Below, one piece after another: positions 4,709 through 13,153 of a stretch of DNA of 13,153 bases; positions within the stretch are counted from its first letter, which is position 1; the number at the start of each line of letters is the position of its first letter. The position numbers were made by a program, and so were the translations under genes. The DNA comes from an uncultured Lachnospiraceae bacterium (lineage in GTDB: Bacteria > Bacillota_A > Clostridia > Lachnospirales > Lachnospiraceae): the NCBI GenBank assembly GCA_947178085.1, contig CAMWWS010000034.1, positions 1 through 13,153 on the forward strand. Direction: 5' to 3'. The notes under the pieces are model-generated. The model made no database searches. It was not told the origin of the DNA and worked only from the letters and a program-made list of their open reading frames with translations.

Positions 4709-7700
4709 GTGTCCCTCCAGTTTTACTTCGGCGGTTCCGGCGCCGGCAAAAGCAAAAAACTTCATGAATACATCATCGACGCCTCAATCCGCGAACCCAA
4801 GCGCAATTTCCTTCTTATTGTTCCGGATCAGTTCACCATGCAGACACAGATGGACCTGGTCTTAGAGCATCCCAATAAGGGGATTATGAATATAGACGTA
4901 CTTAGCTTCGGAAGGCTTACGCACAGAATCCTAGAGGAAGTAGGGCGTGAGGACATCCCGATTTTGGATGATACCGGAAAGAGCCTGATTTTGCGCAAAA
5001 TCGCGCAGAATGAGCAGGGTAATTTATCTGTTATCGGTAAGCACATGCATAAAATAGGCTATGTACATGAAGTGAAGTCCGCTATTTCCGAATTTATGCA
5101 GTACGGTATTGGATTGGAAGAGCTTGGAAAGCTGACGGAATGTGCAGGAAAAAGAGGCGCGCTTTATTATAAGCTAAAGGATTTAGAAACGCTGTATGGC
5201 AGCTTTTTATCATATATTCAGGAAAAGTTCATTACGACGGAGGAAACATTGGATAAGCTTAGGGAAGCGCTGCCTAAATCCGAGATTATCAGAAACTGCG
5301 TGATTGCTTTTGACGGCTTTACAGGATTTACTCCGATTCAGAACCGCGTGATTCAGGAGCTTATGCGGCTGACAAACAAGGTTATAGTTACCGTAACGAT
5401 TGATACTTTGGAGAATCCGTATCAGATGGACGGAGAGCAGAAGCTTTTTCATCTGAGCAAGAAAACTGTAGCGGATTTAAAAAAGCTTGGGGAAGAATGC
5501 GGGTGTGAACTTCTTCCTGCGGTAGTCTGTCAGGAAAAAGTGCAGGGCAGGATTCCCAGATTTGCATATAATCCGGAACTGGCGCATTTGGAGAAACACC
5601 TTTTCCGATATCCTGTAGAAGCTTATCAGAGCGAACCGGAGCATATTCATTTGATTGAAGCCTCCACGCCGAAAGAGGAAGTGAGGCAGGTTAGCATTGA
5701 AATCAGAAGATTGATGGAAGAAGAATCCGAACTGCATTACCGCGATATCGCTGTGGTGACCGGAAGCATGGAGACATATGGAAATGATATAGAAGAGGAG
5801 TTTTCCAAGTTTGGTATTCCGATATATATGGATCAGACCAGAGGTATTTTGTTCAATCCTTTTACCGAATATATAAGAAGCGCATTACAGATTGTGTTAA
5901 AAGATTTCGACAGGGAATCGGTATTCCACTATCTTCGGACAGGCTTGTGCGGATTAGGAAGGGAGGATATCGACAGGCTGGAGAATTACATACGCAGGTT
6001 CGGTATCCGCGGCGAGCGTAAGTGGGGCAGTCTCTTCGTATATAAAGAGGATTCAGGAGAAGAAAGTATTGCAATGCTTGAGCTTTACAACGGGCTGCGG
6101 GAGACCTTGATGGAGCAGCTTGCGCCGCTGCTTGGAACTTTTAAGACTGCGGGGGAGCTTGTGCATGCTTTGTATGATTTTCTGGTGAAGAATGAGCTGC
6201 AGCTTAAGCTTAAGGGCTTTGAAGAGAAATTCAAGTCTGAGGGGAATCTGTCAAGGGCGAAGGAGTATGGGCAGATTTATGGGCTTGTGATTGATTTGCT
6301 GGATCAGATAGAAGGACTTCTTAAAGATGAAGAAATGAGTTTTCAGGAATTTGCACAGATATTGGATGCAGGTTTTGCAGAAATCACGGTAGGGACAATT
6401 CCTCAGAATGTAGACAGAATCGTAATCGGAGATATAGAGAGGACGCGTTTAAAACAGGTTAAAATCCTCTTTTTCATGGGAATAAATGATGATAATATTC
6501 CGAAGGGAACCGGAGGCGGAGGAATTATCTCGGATATTGACAGAGAATTTTTGCAGGAGTCAGGCTGGGAGCTTGCACCGACGCCGAGACAGCAGATGTA
6601 TATTCAGCGGCTGTATCTTTACCTTAATATGACGAAACCCTCCAGTCAGTTGTATTTATCTTATGCGAAAGTCGGAAATGACGGAAAGAGCAAGCGACCG
6701 GCATATCTGATAGATACGGTACAGAAGCTTTTCCCAGAACTTATTTTGCAGCGGCCGGAGCTTCTTCCTGTGGAGGAGCAGTTGGTAAACGGTGAGGACG
6801 GTATCAGCTTTTTTACTGATATGCTGCGGGAGTATGCGGCGGACAGACTTGATGAGGCTGATGAGAAAAAGCTGTTTACATTTTATCACAGTTATCATAG
6901 AAATCCTATTTATAAAGATTATGTGGATAAGCTGATAGATACGGCTTTTTACTATTATAAAGACAGCCCGCTCTCTAAGCATGTTACGAATCTTCTATAT
7001 GGAAGCGTTTTGCAAAACAGCGTCAGTCGTCTGGAAAAATATGCGGCCTGCGCTTATGCGCATTTTCTTCAGTATGGATTGACACTTAAGGAAAGGGATG
7101 AGTACAGTTTTGAAGATGTCGATATGGGAAATGTATTCCACGGTGTGTTGGAGTTGTTTGCGGATAAGCTGACGGAACGGGGATATACATGGTTCGATTT
7201 CACGAAAGAAGCAGGAGAAGAAATACTGGATGAGGCGATAGAGGCTTATGCGGTGAATTATGGGGAAACCATTTTGTATAGTAATGCCAGAAACAGACAT
7301 CTGCTGAAGCGGATTAAGCGGATTCTTAACAGAACTATACATACTTTGCAGATACAGCTTAAGAAGGGCTCATTCCTGCCTGAACATTTTGAGATGTCAT
7401 TTCAGATGCTTCAGGATCTTGACGCGGTGAATATTGCCCTGACAGGACAGGAAAAGATGAAGCTGCGGGGCAGAATCGACAGAATAGATACATGTGAGGA
7501 TGGCGATACCGTGTATGTGAAGGTCATTGATTACAAATCGGGAAATCGCAAATTTGACTTGGCTGCGTTATATTATGGATTACAGCTCCAACTGGTAGTG
7601 TACATGAATGCTGCGGTGGAAATAGAACAGAAGAAGCATCCTGATAAGAATGTGGTGCCTGCAGCGATGCTGTATTACCATATATCCGACCCAATGATTG

Positions 7701-8158
7701 ATGACGGGCAGGTTCTGACGCCTGAACAATTGTATCTTAAACTTTTGCAGGAGCTTAAGATGACAGGGATCGTTAGTGAGAATGAGAGAGCTGTGAGTCT
7801 GTTAGACGGTGAATTTACTAATAAGTCAGATATTCTGCCGATAGAGAGGAAAAAAGACGGTACTTTTTCGGCATATTCCAGCGTCATAAGCGAGCAGGAT
7901 ATGGTGACAGTTTCAAATTATGTAAACTACAAGATAAAAGAGCTGGGAAATGGGATTTTACAGGGGAATATAGCGGTAAGTCCCTGTGAACAGAACGGAA
8001 ACAGTGCATGTACCTATTGCGCATATCGAAGCGTCTGCGGTTATGATGTGGAGATTGCGGGATATGAAAAGAGAGAGTTTGAGAAAATGTCCCATGACGA
8101 AGCAATAGAACAGATGCGGCAGGCAATGGACAGCGTAATGGATGGCAATAGGGAGTGA
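4709..8158 (+). CDS. addB: AddB, helicase-nuclease subunit of AddAB
   Basis: This 1149-residue subunit pairs with AddA to unwind and degrade broken DNA ends up to a Chi-type site and load RecA. The GTG at 4709-4711 is chosen because it gives the typical start MSLQFYFGGSGAGKSKKL and has AAAGGAG eight bases upstream; the longer TTG start at 4646 lies inside a palindromic repeat and lacks such a site. Walker A residues are about 8-15 (K14). The C-terminal nuclease domain has GRIDRID and the catalytic VIDYKSG (D941, K943), followed by Q residues in YYGLQLQL. Four cysteines for the 4Fe-4S cluster are C781 and C1101-x2-C1104-x5-C1110, the AddB arrangement. Length is normal and no frameshift is seen. 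addA follows 82 bases downstream on the same strand. Confidence 0.96.
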   Translation: MSLQFYFGGSGAGKSKKLHEYIIDASIREPKRNFLLIVPDQFTMQTQMDLVLEHPNKGIMNIDVLSFGRLTHRILEEVGREDIPILDDTGKSLILRKIAQNEQGNLSVIGKHMHKIGYVHEVKSAISEFMQYGIGLEELGKLTECAGKRGALYYKLKDLETLYGSFLSYIQEKFITTEETLDKLREALPKSEIIRNCVIAFDGFTGFTPIQNRVIQELMRLTNKVIVTVTIDTLENPYQMDGEQKLFHLSKKTVADLKKLGEECGCELLPAVVCQEKVQGRIPRFAYNPELAHLEKHLFRYPVEAYQSEPEHIHLIEASTPKEEVRQVSIEIRRLMEEESELHYRDIAVVTGSMETYGNDIEEEFSKFGIPIYMDQTRGILFNPFTEYIRSALQIVLKDFDRESVFHYLRTGLCGLGREDIDRLENYIRRFGIRGERKWGSLFVYKEDSGEESIAMLELYNGLRETLMEQLAPLLGTFKTAGELVHALYDFLVKNELQLKLKGFEEKFKSEGNLSRAKEYGQIYGLVIDLLDQIEGLLKDEEMSFQEFAQILDAGFAEITVGTIPQNVDRIVIGDIERTRLKQVKILFFMGINDDNIPKGTGGGGIISDIDREFLQESGWELAPTPRQQMYIQRLYLYLNMTKPSSQLYLSYAKVGNDGKSKRPAYLIDTVQKLFPELILQRPELLPVEEQLVNGEDGISFFTDMLREYAADRLDEADEKKLFTFYHSYHRNPIYKDYVDKLIDTAFYYYKDSPLSKHVTNLLYGSVLQNSVSRLEKYAACAYAHFLQYGLTLKERDEYSFEDVDMGNVFHGVLELFADKLTERGYTWFDFTKEAGEEILDEAIEAYAVNYGETILYSNARNRHLLKRIKRILNRTIHTLQIQLKKGSFLPEHFEMSFQMLQDLDAVNIALTGQEKMKLRGRIDRIDTCEDGDTVYVKVIDYKSGNRKFDLAALYYGLQLQLVVYMNAAVEIEQKKHPDKNVVPAAMLYYHISDPMIDDGQVLTPEQLYLKLLQELKMTGIVSENERAVSLLDGEFTNKSDILPIERKKDGTFSAYSSVISEQDMVTVSNYVNYKIKELGNGILQGNIAVSPCEQNGNSACTYCAYRSVCGYDVEIAGYEKREFEKMSHDEAIEQMRQAMDSVMDGNRE

Positions 8159-8160
8159 AA

Positions 8161-8213
8161 GTGTGAAAAATGCTTTTTCACACGCAAATTTGTGCTTGAG
8201 TGCACAAATTCGC
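8161..8213 (+). promoter_or_regulatory. Two back-to-back hairpins between addB and addA
   Basis: The first stem is GTGTGAAAAA paired with TTTTTCACAC around TGC (8161-8183), ten perfect pairs. Directly after it, GCAAATTTGTGC pairs with GCACAAATTCGC around TTGAGT (8184-8213), eleven of twelve positions paired. They fill most of the addB-addA gap and begin three bases after the addB stop. There is no downstream T run, so full termination is unlikely; RNA stabilisation, processing or a small repeat element are possible. Confidence 0.75.
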
Positions 8214-8240
8214 AAGTTGAGAAAGGGGCATGGTTATTTT

Positions 8241-11200
8241 ATGGGTGTTGAATATACAGAAGAACAGCAGAAGGTAATTGATACGCACGGACGCAGTCTC
8301 TTGGTATCGGCGGCGGCAGGCTCCGGTAAGACGGCGGTGCTGGTGGAGCGGATTGTGAAGATGGTAAGCGAAGGTGAAAATCCGGTGGATATTGACCGGC
8401 TTTTGGTAGTGACTTTTACCAATGCAGCGGCATCTCAGATGCGGGAGAGGATAAGAAACGCGATAGGAATTAAGCTGACATCGGAGCCGGAGAACGAGCA
8501 TTTGCAAAGGCAGATGACGTTATTACATAATGCGCAGATTACGACTATAGACAGCTTTTGTCTCTTTGTTATACGCAATCATTTTCATACTATTGGTTTA
8601 GACCCCGGATTCAGGATTGCGGATGAGGGAGAGCTTAAGCTGCTTAAGGCGGATGTGCTCGGCGAGGTGCTTGAGCAGCAGTATAGCGCAGGAGAATCGG
8701 GATTTCTGCATTGCATGGAGTATTTCAGTACCGGGAGCAGGGATAAGGCAGTGGAAGAAGCTGTTCTGAAACTTTATGATTTTGCTATGAGCAATCCTTT
8801 CCCGGAAGCATGGATTGAAGATAGAAAAGGCGACTATGCAGCGCTTGACTGGATGCAGCGCCTGATGGAAAAGTCAACGCTGCTGCTTGAAGGAGCTTTA
8901 AAGCGTATCAGCTTGTGCATAGCAATAAGTGAAGAGCCTGACGGACCGTATATGTATGGTGATTTACTTGAGAATGAAAAGGAAAAAATAGAGAGGCTGA
9001 TTGCAGCCGGTGATTATGAAAAACGATATTTAGAATTTGCGACTTTATTCTTTGACAAGCTGCCGTCAAAAAAGGATGAAACAGTTTCCGCCATGAAGCG
9101 TGAACTAGTAAAAAATGCGCGTACAGAAATAAAAGAGCAGCTTCAGTCGATACAGAAGAGTTATTTTGCCGTTTCTATGGAAGAAATCATGCGGCAGTCC
9201 GATGTATGTGGTGAAGCCGTCTGTGAGTTGGCGGATTTGACGCTTTTATTTAAAGAAGCGTTCGATAAGGCAAAGCGTGATAAAAACATACTGGATTTTG
9301 ATGATATTGAACATTTTGCGCTTTCCATTCTGCTTAAGAAAGGGGAAGACGGAAATATCATGCCTACAGATACCGCATTGGAATATCGGGGACATTTTGC
9401 GGAAATCCTTATCGACGAATATCAGGACAGCAATCTGGTTCAGGAATATCTGCTGTCTGCGATTTCCGGGGAAGAGGACGGAAACTATAATCGTTTCATG
9501 GTTGGGGACGTAAAGCAGAGTATATATAAGTTCCGTCTTGCGAGACCTGAGATTTTCATGGAGAAATATGATGCTTATGGGGAAGAATGTAAGAATTTCA
9601 TGCGTATCGACCTGCATAAGAATTTCCGAAGCAGAAATGAGGTGCTGACAAGCACTAATGCAGTTTTTTCACAGGTGATGATAAGGGAGCTTGGCGGTAT
9701 CGACTATGATGAAAAGGCAGCTTTGTATCCGGGAGCTTCGTATCAGAATGATGAGGACAGCCATAATAATGATACGGAGTTATTGATTTATGATACTCAG
9801 GACGGTGATGAGGAAGCACATGGTATCGCGTCAAAGATTAAGCAGCTCACAACTTCTTTTCAGGTGACAGATAGTGATACGGGGCTTCTCCGCAAGGCTT
9901 GTTACAGGGATATTGTAATACTGCTTCGTACTGCTACAGGCTGGGATGAAGAATTTAAACGTATTCTTGAGGAGGAGGGGATTCCGGCGCATGTCACATC
10001 CAAGACAGGATATTTTGCATCGACAGAGATTCAGGAGCTGCTGCACTTTTTACGGATATTGGACAATCCCATGCAGGATATTCCGCTGTACGGCGTAATG
10101 CACTCTGTTTTCGGAGGTTTCTCGGAAGAGGAGATTGCGGTTATAAAGGCGGAATTTCCGAAGAAAAGGTATCTGTATGATGCAGTCAGGGAATATGCGG
10201 AAGCGGAGAATAAAGCCGAATTACAGCAGAAACTGCGGAATTTTATCAGTAAGATAGAGCAGTATCGTGATATGGCGGTATATATGCCTGTACACGAATT
10301 GCTTCAAGTTATTATCAGGGACTATTCATACCTGTCATATGTGGCTGCGAAACCCGGCGGGAGCAGACGGCGCGCGAATGTGGAGATGCTGCTTGTAAAA
10401 GCGGCGGATTATGAGAAAACGAGTTACTACGGTCTGTATCATTTCCTACGATATATAGAGCAATTAGAGAAGTATGACGTGGATTATGGTGAAGCCAATC
10501 TTCAGGACGAAAATGCAGATGTGGTGCGAATCATGAGCATTCATAAGAGCAAGGGGCTGGAGTTTCCTATCTGTTTTGTTGCCGGGCTGTCCAAAAGCTT
10601 TAATAACAGGGATACAAACGGTCATCTGGTGATGGATGTGGAAGAGGGTATAGGAGTAGATTATATTAATCCCGAGATGCGTATAACAGGCAGGAATCTC
10701 AGAAGAAATTATATTGCGGCTAAGCTTAAACAGGACAATTTGGCGGAGGAACTGCGTATCCTGTATGTGGCAATGACCAGAGCAAAGGAGAAGCTGATTC
10801 TGACGGGAACAGTTAAAAATATCGAGAAAAAAGTCGCAGAACTGGCGCTTCTGTTGGGACACAGAGAAAAAAGCTTTTCTTATGATACTCTGTTGCAGAT
10901 GAGCAGTTTTATGGACGTGATGCTTTATGCTGTCGCAAGGAATAAGTGCTTTGATGAGGTGTGGGAGACAAACGGGCATTCACATGACAGTAGTAATCCC
11001 CTTTATAACGAGGAAATAGGAATACAGATATCTATTCTGCAATATGAAGACATAGTTGGTGAAAGTATAAAAGAAACAATAGAAAGGGAAGAGGATAGAA
11101 GGAAACTTATATTAAGTGATATGGCATATGGAACCGATGGTCTTGATATGGCGTTGATGGAAGCAATGGATACCAGATTTTCATATCAGTATCCATATGA

Positions 11201-11900
11201 ATGTCTGAAAGATTTATATACCAAGACTACGGTTTCAGAGTTAAAGAAGGCCGGAATGAAGGAAGAAAATGAGTTTTCATTCTCTCTGTATGATGAGGAA
11301 ACGATAGTTCCGTATCTTCCGAAGTTCATCAAACAGGAAGAGAAGGTCAGTGGAACGGATCGAGGCAGCGCATATCATAAGGCTATGGAGTTGTTTGATT
11401 TTAAGTTATTGCTTAATGCGGACAGCGAAGAAGAACGGAAGGAGCTTGTGAATGCAGAAATAGAGAGAATGCTGGCAGATAGAAAAATGTCGCAGATATA
11501 TCATGATGTTATTTCCTTGTCGAAAATCATGACATTTCTGGAAAGCGATATAGCAAGTCGTATGGCTGTTGCCGCTTCAAAAGGAAAACTGTATAAAGAA
11601 CAGCCTTTTGTATTGGGACTGCCTGCTAATCGTCTTAATGAGGGATTTCCAACGGAGGAAACCGTTCTTATTCAGGGAATCATCGACGCTTTTTTTGAAG
11701 AGGACGGAAGATATGTGGTTGTAGATTACAAAACAGATGCTGTCAAGACGGAAGATGAGCTTATCAAACGTTATCGCACTCAGCTTGATTATTATGCGGA
11801 AGCGTTGGTACAGCTTTCTGGACATAAAGCGGTTGACATAAATCCAAACCCCGAGAAAATAATCTATTCCTTCGGTCTCGGAAAGGAAATACTATTATGA
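8241..11900 (+). CDS. addA: AddA, helicase-nuclease subunit of AddAB
   Basis: This 1219-residue UvrD-family (SF1A) helicase with a C-terminal RecB-type nuclease is the 3'-5' motor of AddAB. Motifs in order: Q motif YTEEQQKVID, Walker A AAAGSGKT (24-31), TFTNAAASQMRERI, TIDSFC, Walker B DEYQD (392-396), GDVKQSIYKFRLARP, LHKNFRSR, RIMSIHKSKGLEFP, and LYVAMTRAKEKLIL. The nuclease domain has GSAYHKAMELFD, GIIDAFF (D1149), DYKTD (D1162, K1164) and QLDYYAEAL. The ATG at 8241 gives the usual AddA beginning; AAAGGGG lies about twelve bases upstream. A longer in-frame start at 8142 would overlap addB and read through both intergenic hairpins, so it is disfavoured. All helicase and nuclease residues I looked for are present. 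Confidence 0.96.
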   Translation: MGVEYTEEQQKVIDTHGRSLLVSAAAGSGKTAVLVERIVKMVSEGENPVDIDRLLVVTFTNAAASQMRERIRNAIGIKLTSEPENEHLQRQMTLLHNAQITTIDSFCLFVIRNHFHTIGLDPGFRIADEGELKLLKADVLGEVLEQQYSAGESGFLHCMEYFSTGSRDKAVEEAVLKLYDFAMSNPFPEAWIEDRKGDYAALDWMQRLMEKSTLLLEGALKRISLCIAISEEPDGPYMYGDLLENEKEKIERLIAAGDYEKRYLEFATLFFDKLPSKKDETVSAMKRELVKNARTEIKEQLQSIQKSYFAVSMEEIMRQSDVCGEAVCELADLTLLFKEAFDKAKRDKNILDFDDIEHFALSILLKKGEDGNIMPTDTALEYRGHFAEILIDEYQDSNLVQEYLLSAISGEEDGNYNRFMVGDVKQSIYKFRLARPEIFMEKYDAYGEECKNFMRIDLHKNFRSRNEVLTSTNAVFSQVMIRELGGIDYDEKAALYPGASYQNDEDSHNNDTELLIYDTQDGDEEAHGIASKIKQLTTSFQVTDSDTGLLRKACYRDIVILLRTATGWDEEFKRILEEEGIPAHVTSKTGYFASTEIQELLHFLRILDNPMQDIPLYGVMHSVFGGFSEEEIAVIKAEFPKKRYLYDAVREYAEAENKAELQQKLRNFISKIEQYRDMAVYMPVHELLQVIIRDYSYLSYVAAKPGGSRRRANVEMLLVKAADYEKTSYYGLYHFLRYIEQLEKYDVDYGEANLQDENADVVRIMSIHKSKGLEFPICFVAGLSKSFNNRDTNGHLVMDVEEGIGVDYINPEMRITGRNLRRNYIAAKLKQDNLAEELRILYVAMTRAKEKLILTGTVKNIEKKVAELALLLGHREKSFSYDTLLQMSSFMDVMLYAVARNKCFDEVWETNGHSHDSSNPLYNEEIGIQISILQYEDIVGESIKETIEREEDRRKLILSDMAYGTDGLDMALMEAMDTRFSYQYPYECLKDLYTKTTVSELKKAGMKEENEFSFSLYDEETIVPYLPKFIKQEEKVSGTDRGSAYHKAMELFDFKLLLNADSEEERKELVNAEIERMLADRKMSQIYHDVISLSKIMTFLESDIASRMAVAASKGKLYKEQPFVLGLPANRLNEGFPTEETVLIQGIIDAFFEEDGRYVVVDYKTDAVKTEDELIKRYRTQLDYYAEALVQLSGHKAVDINPNPEKIIYSFGLGKEILL

Positions 11901-11935
11901 AAATCATCTCATAACAAACTCTCTTCCAATAAACA

Positions 11936-12012
11936 GAACTTAGTCAGAATAAATAAAAACGGTGCGATTTCGCTTGCGGTGAGCCCCGTTTTTATTTATT
12001 CTGACTAAGTTC
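11936..12012. terminator. 77-bp palindrome, likely bidirectional terminator
   Basis: The left arm 11936-11962 (starting GAACTTAGTCAGAATAAAT and ending AAAAACGG) is exactly complementary to the right arm 11986-12012 over 27 bp, with a 23-base GC-rich middle. Each strand has CCGTTTTTATTT leaving the inner stem, so it should terminate addA from one side and the DHH gene from the other. The arms are far longer than a normal terminator needs, which hints at a repeat-derived origin. Confidence 0.8.
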
Positions 12013-12021
12013 GTCCGTTGT

Positions 12022-12043
12022 AATGCATCCTATATAATGCATT
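12022..12043. repeat. Short inverted repeat after the DHH gene
   Basis: AATGCAT (12022-12028) and ATGCATT (12037-12043) are complementary across eight bases, between the large palindrome and the DHH stop codon. There is no T run. It may be a minor stem at the 3' end of the DHH message; nothing else was seen between 12013 and 12066. Confidence 0.4.
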
Positions 12044-12066
12044 TCCTGTAATACCTGTATGTAATC

Positions 12067-12987
12067 TTAATCTTCTTTATAATTCACAATCTCATCAATA
12101 AGCTGCGGAAGCTTCGTATCCATATCTTCATCGCTGAACTGGCAGGTTCCTACAGCTTTATGACCGCCGCCGCCATACTTCAACATAAGGCTTCCTACGT
12201 TGACATTGGAAGTTCTGTTTAATACGCTGTAGCCGACAGCAGCAGAACAGCCAATACCGCCCTTGCCGTTTACAATCCATACAGAGATATTCTGCTCAGG
12301 ATACATACTGTAGATTAAGAAACGGTTACCGGAATAGATGGGGTCTACGCCGCGTAAGTCGGAAATTATAACATCTTTTTCCACACGTGTATGCGCACGT
12401 ACCATCTCTTTGAATTTTGCATCCTGCTCTTTATATACGGTGATACGCTCCTGAACATCAGGAAGGGCAAGTATTTCATCAGTATTCATGGTTCTGCAGC
12501 ATTCCATCAGCTCTTCCATTAAACGATAGTTGGGTATGGTGAAGTTTCTCCATCTTCCTAATCCTGTTCTTGGATCCATCAGGAAACCTACCAGAATCCA
12601 GCCTTCCGGATTCTGAATCTCATCAATTGTCAGATTACCGGAATCCACTTTATCTACAGCTACCATCATGTCATCGAAATGGGAAAAACGTTCTTCTCCG
12701 CCGTAGTATTCATAAATAATACGTGCGCATGAGGGAGTGATACGGCTCTCCCCTTTATATTTTCCTGCTAACTGATTGCGTTCATGCTCACTGGAATGAT
12801 GGTCAAACCACAGCCCGCAGCCTTCCACGAAAGGGACATTAGCAAGTACATCATTCTCTGTAATCTCTACAAGACCATCCTGTAAATCCTTAGGATGAGC
12901 GAATTTCCAACTGTCAATCAGACCTACTTCCTTTAATAAGGCACCGCATGCCAAGCCGTCAAAATCAGAACGTGTAACTAATCTCAT
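12067..12987 (-). CDS. DHH/DHHA1-domain phosphoesterase
   Basis: This 306-residue protein has the DHH fold: RSDFDG (D8, D10), the name motif DHH at 62-64 followed by SSEHE, and the C-terminal DHHA1 substrate motif GGGGHK at 272-277. These Asp and His residues bind two manganese ions in known relatives. The superfamily includes oligoribonuclease/pAp phosphatase (NrnA), cyclic di-AMP phosphodiesterases and exopolyphosphatase-like enzymes. No GGDEF, PAS, CBS or membrane segment is present, so it is a stand-alone cytosolic enzyme, but the substrate is not readable from the sequence. The start ATG has AAAGGAG eight bases upstream. It is convergent with addA across the 77-bp palindrome and seems to be a single-gene unit. 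Confidence 0.85.
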   Translation of the reverse strand: MRLVTRSDFDGLACGALLKEVGLIDSWKFAHPKDLQDGLVEITENDVLANVPFVEGCGLWFDHHSSEHERNQLAGKYKGESRITPSCARIIYEYYGGEERFSHFDDMMVAVDKVDSGNLTIDEIQNPEGWILVGFLMDPRTGLGRWRNFTIPNYRLMEELMECCRTMNTDEILALPDVQERITVYKEQDAKFKEMVRAHTRVEKDVIISDLRGVDPIYSGNRFLIYSMYPEQNISVWIVNGKGGIGCSAAVGYSVLNRTSNVNVGSLMLKYGGGGHKAVGTCQFSDEDMDTKLPQLIDEIVNYKED

Positions 12988-13020
12988 AATGAAGTCTCCT
13001 TTGCTTCGTATAATAATTTA

Positions 13021-13049
13021 ATTATATAAGAAAACTCATATTTTTTCAA
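13021..13049 (-). promoter_or_regulatory. Sigma-A promoter of the DHH gene
   Basis: On the minus strand TTGAAA (13044-13049) and a perfect TATAAT (13021-13026) are 17 bases apart, a short distance before the gene start and its ribosome binding site. Confidence 0.8.
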
Positions 13050-13064
13050 GTATGCTAAAGATAT

Positions 13065-13093
13065 TTGACATGGACGGGCAAAATCTTTATAAT
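13065..13093 (+). promoter_or_regulatory. Rightward consensus promoter at the window edge
   Basis: TTGACA (13065-13070) and TATAAT (13088-13093), both perfect, are 17 bases apart. It diverges from the DHH promoter, with the two -35 boxes 15 bases apart. The transcript runs off the window. GAAGGTG at 13141-13147 may be a ribosome binding site for a start just beyond the edge; the ATG at 13148 abuts it too closely to be a confident start. Confidence 0.8.
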
Positions 13094-13153
13094 GAGTGAA
13101 AACCTGTTGGTGTATAATTTAGTACATAATATTAAAAGTAGAAGGTGATGGAT

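Noticed and set aside
8142..8240. Upstream start for AddA overlapping addB
   Set aside because: It would translate both intergenic hairpins; ATG at 8241 gives the usual AddA beginning.

Overview
The window looks like a chromosomal segment from a low-to-moderate GC Firmicute, most likely a Clostridia member close to Lachnospiraceae. This is an inference from the AddAB-type recombination nuclease, strong AGGAGG-type ribosome binding sites, near-consensus sigma-A promoters, and a lipoprotein plus MetNI transporter of Gram-positive type. No rRNA, tRNA, CRISPR array, phage gene or transposase was seen.

Layout. Positions 1-2350 (minus strand) hold a methionine ABC transporter operon read metN-metI-metQ; metQ is cut by the left edge. 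Next to it, on the same strand, is cysK (2399-3340) with its own promoter. A small NUDIX hydrolase with a zinc ribbon (3616-4107, plus strand) diverges from cysK. Positions 4108-4708 contain no credible gene but two palindromic repeat elements and a 39-bp tandem repeat. Then come addB (4709-8158) and addA (8241-11900) on the plus strand, separated by two back-to-back hairpins. A 77-bp near-perfect palindrome, probably a bidirectional terminator, separates addA from a convergent DHH/DHHA1 phosphoesterase gene (12067-12987, minus strand). The right edge carries a consensus promoter firing rightward into a gene outside the window.

The most interesting element is the metNIQ leader (about 2037-2351). 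A perfect-spacing promoter is followed by a 33-codon open reading frame with a good ribosome binding site and nine methionine codons in its first 20 positions. Next come two mutually exclusive RNA hairpins: a 16-pair antiterminator whose 5' arm is the last codons and stop of the leader peptide, and an 11-bp terminator followed by a U run. This is the full layout of ribosome-mediated transcription attenuation, here sensing methionine (perhaps also cysteine) charging. I know SAM riboswitches, Met T-boxes and protein repressors as usual Firmicute methionine controls, and find no sign of the first two here.

Functionally, the left third is sulfur amino acid supply: methionine uptake (MetNIQ) beside cysteine synthesis (CysK). 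The centre and right form the double-strand-break end-processing helicase-nuclease AddAB, whose transcript probably carries a palindromic element in its 5' leader. The NUDIX and DHH proteins are nucleotide or phosphoester hydrolases of uncertain substrate.
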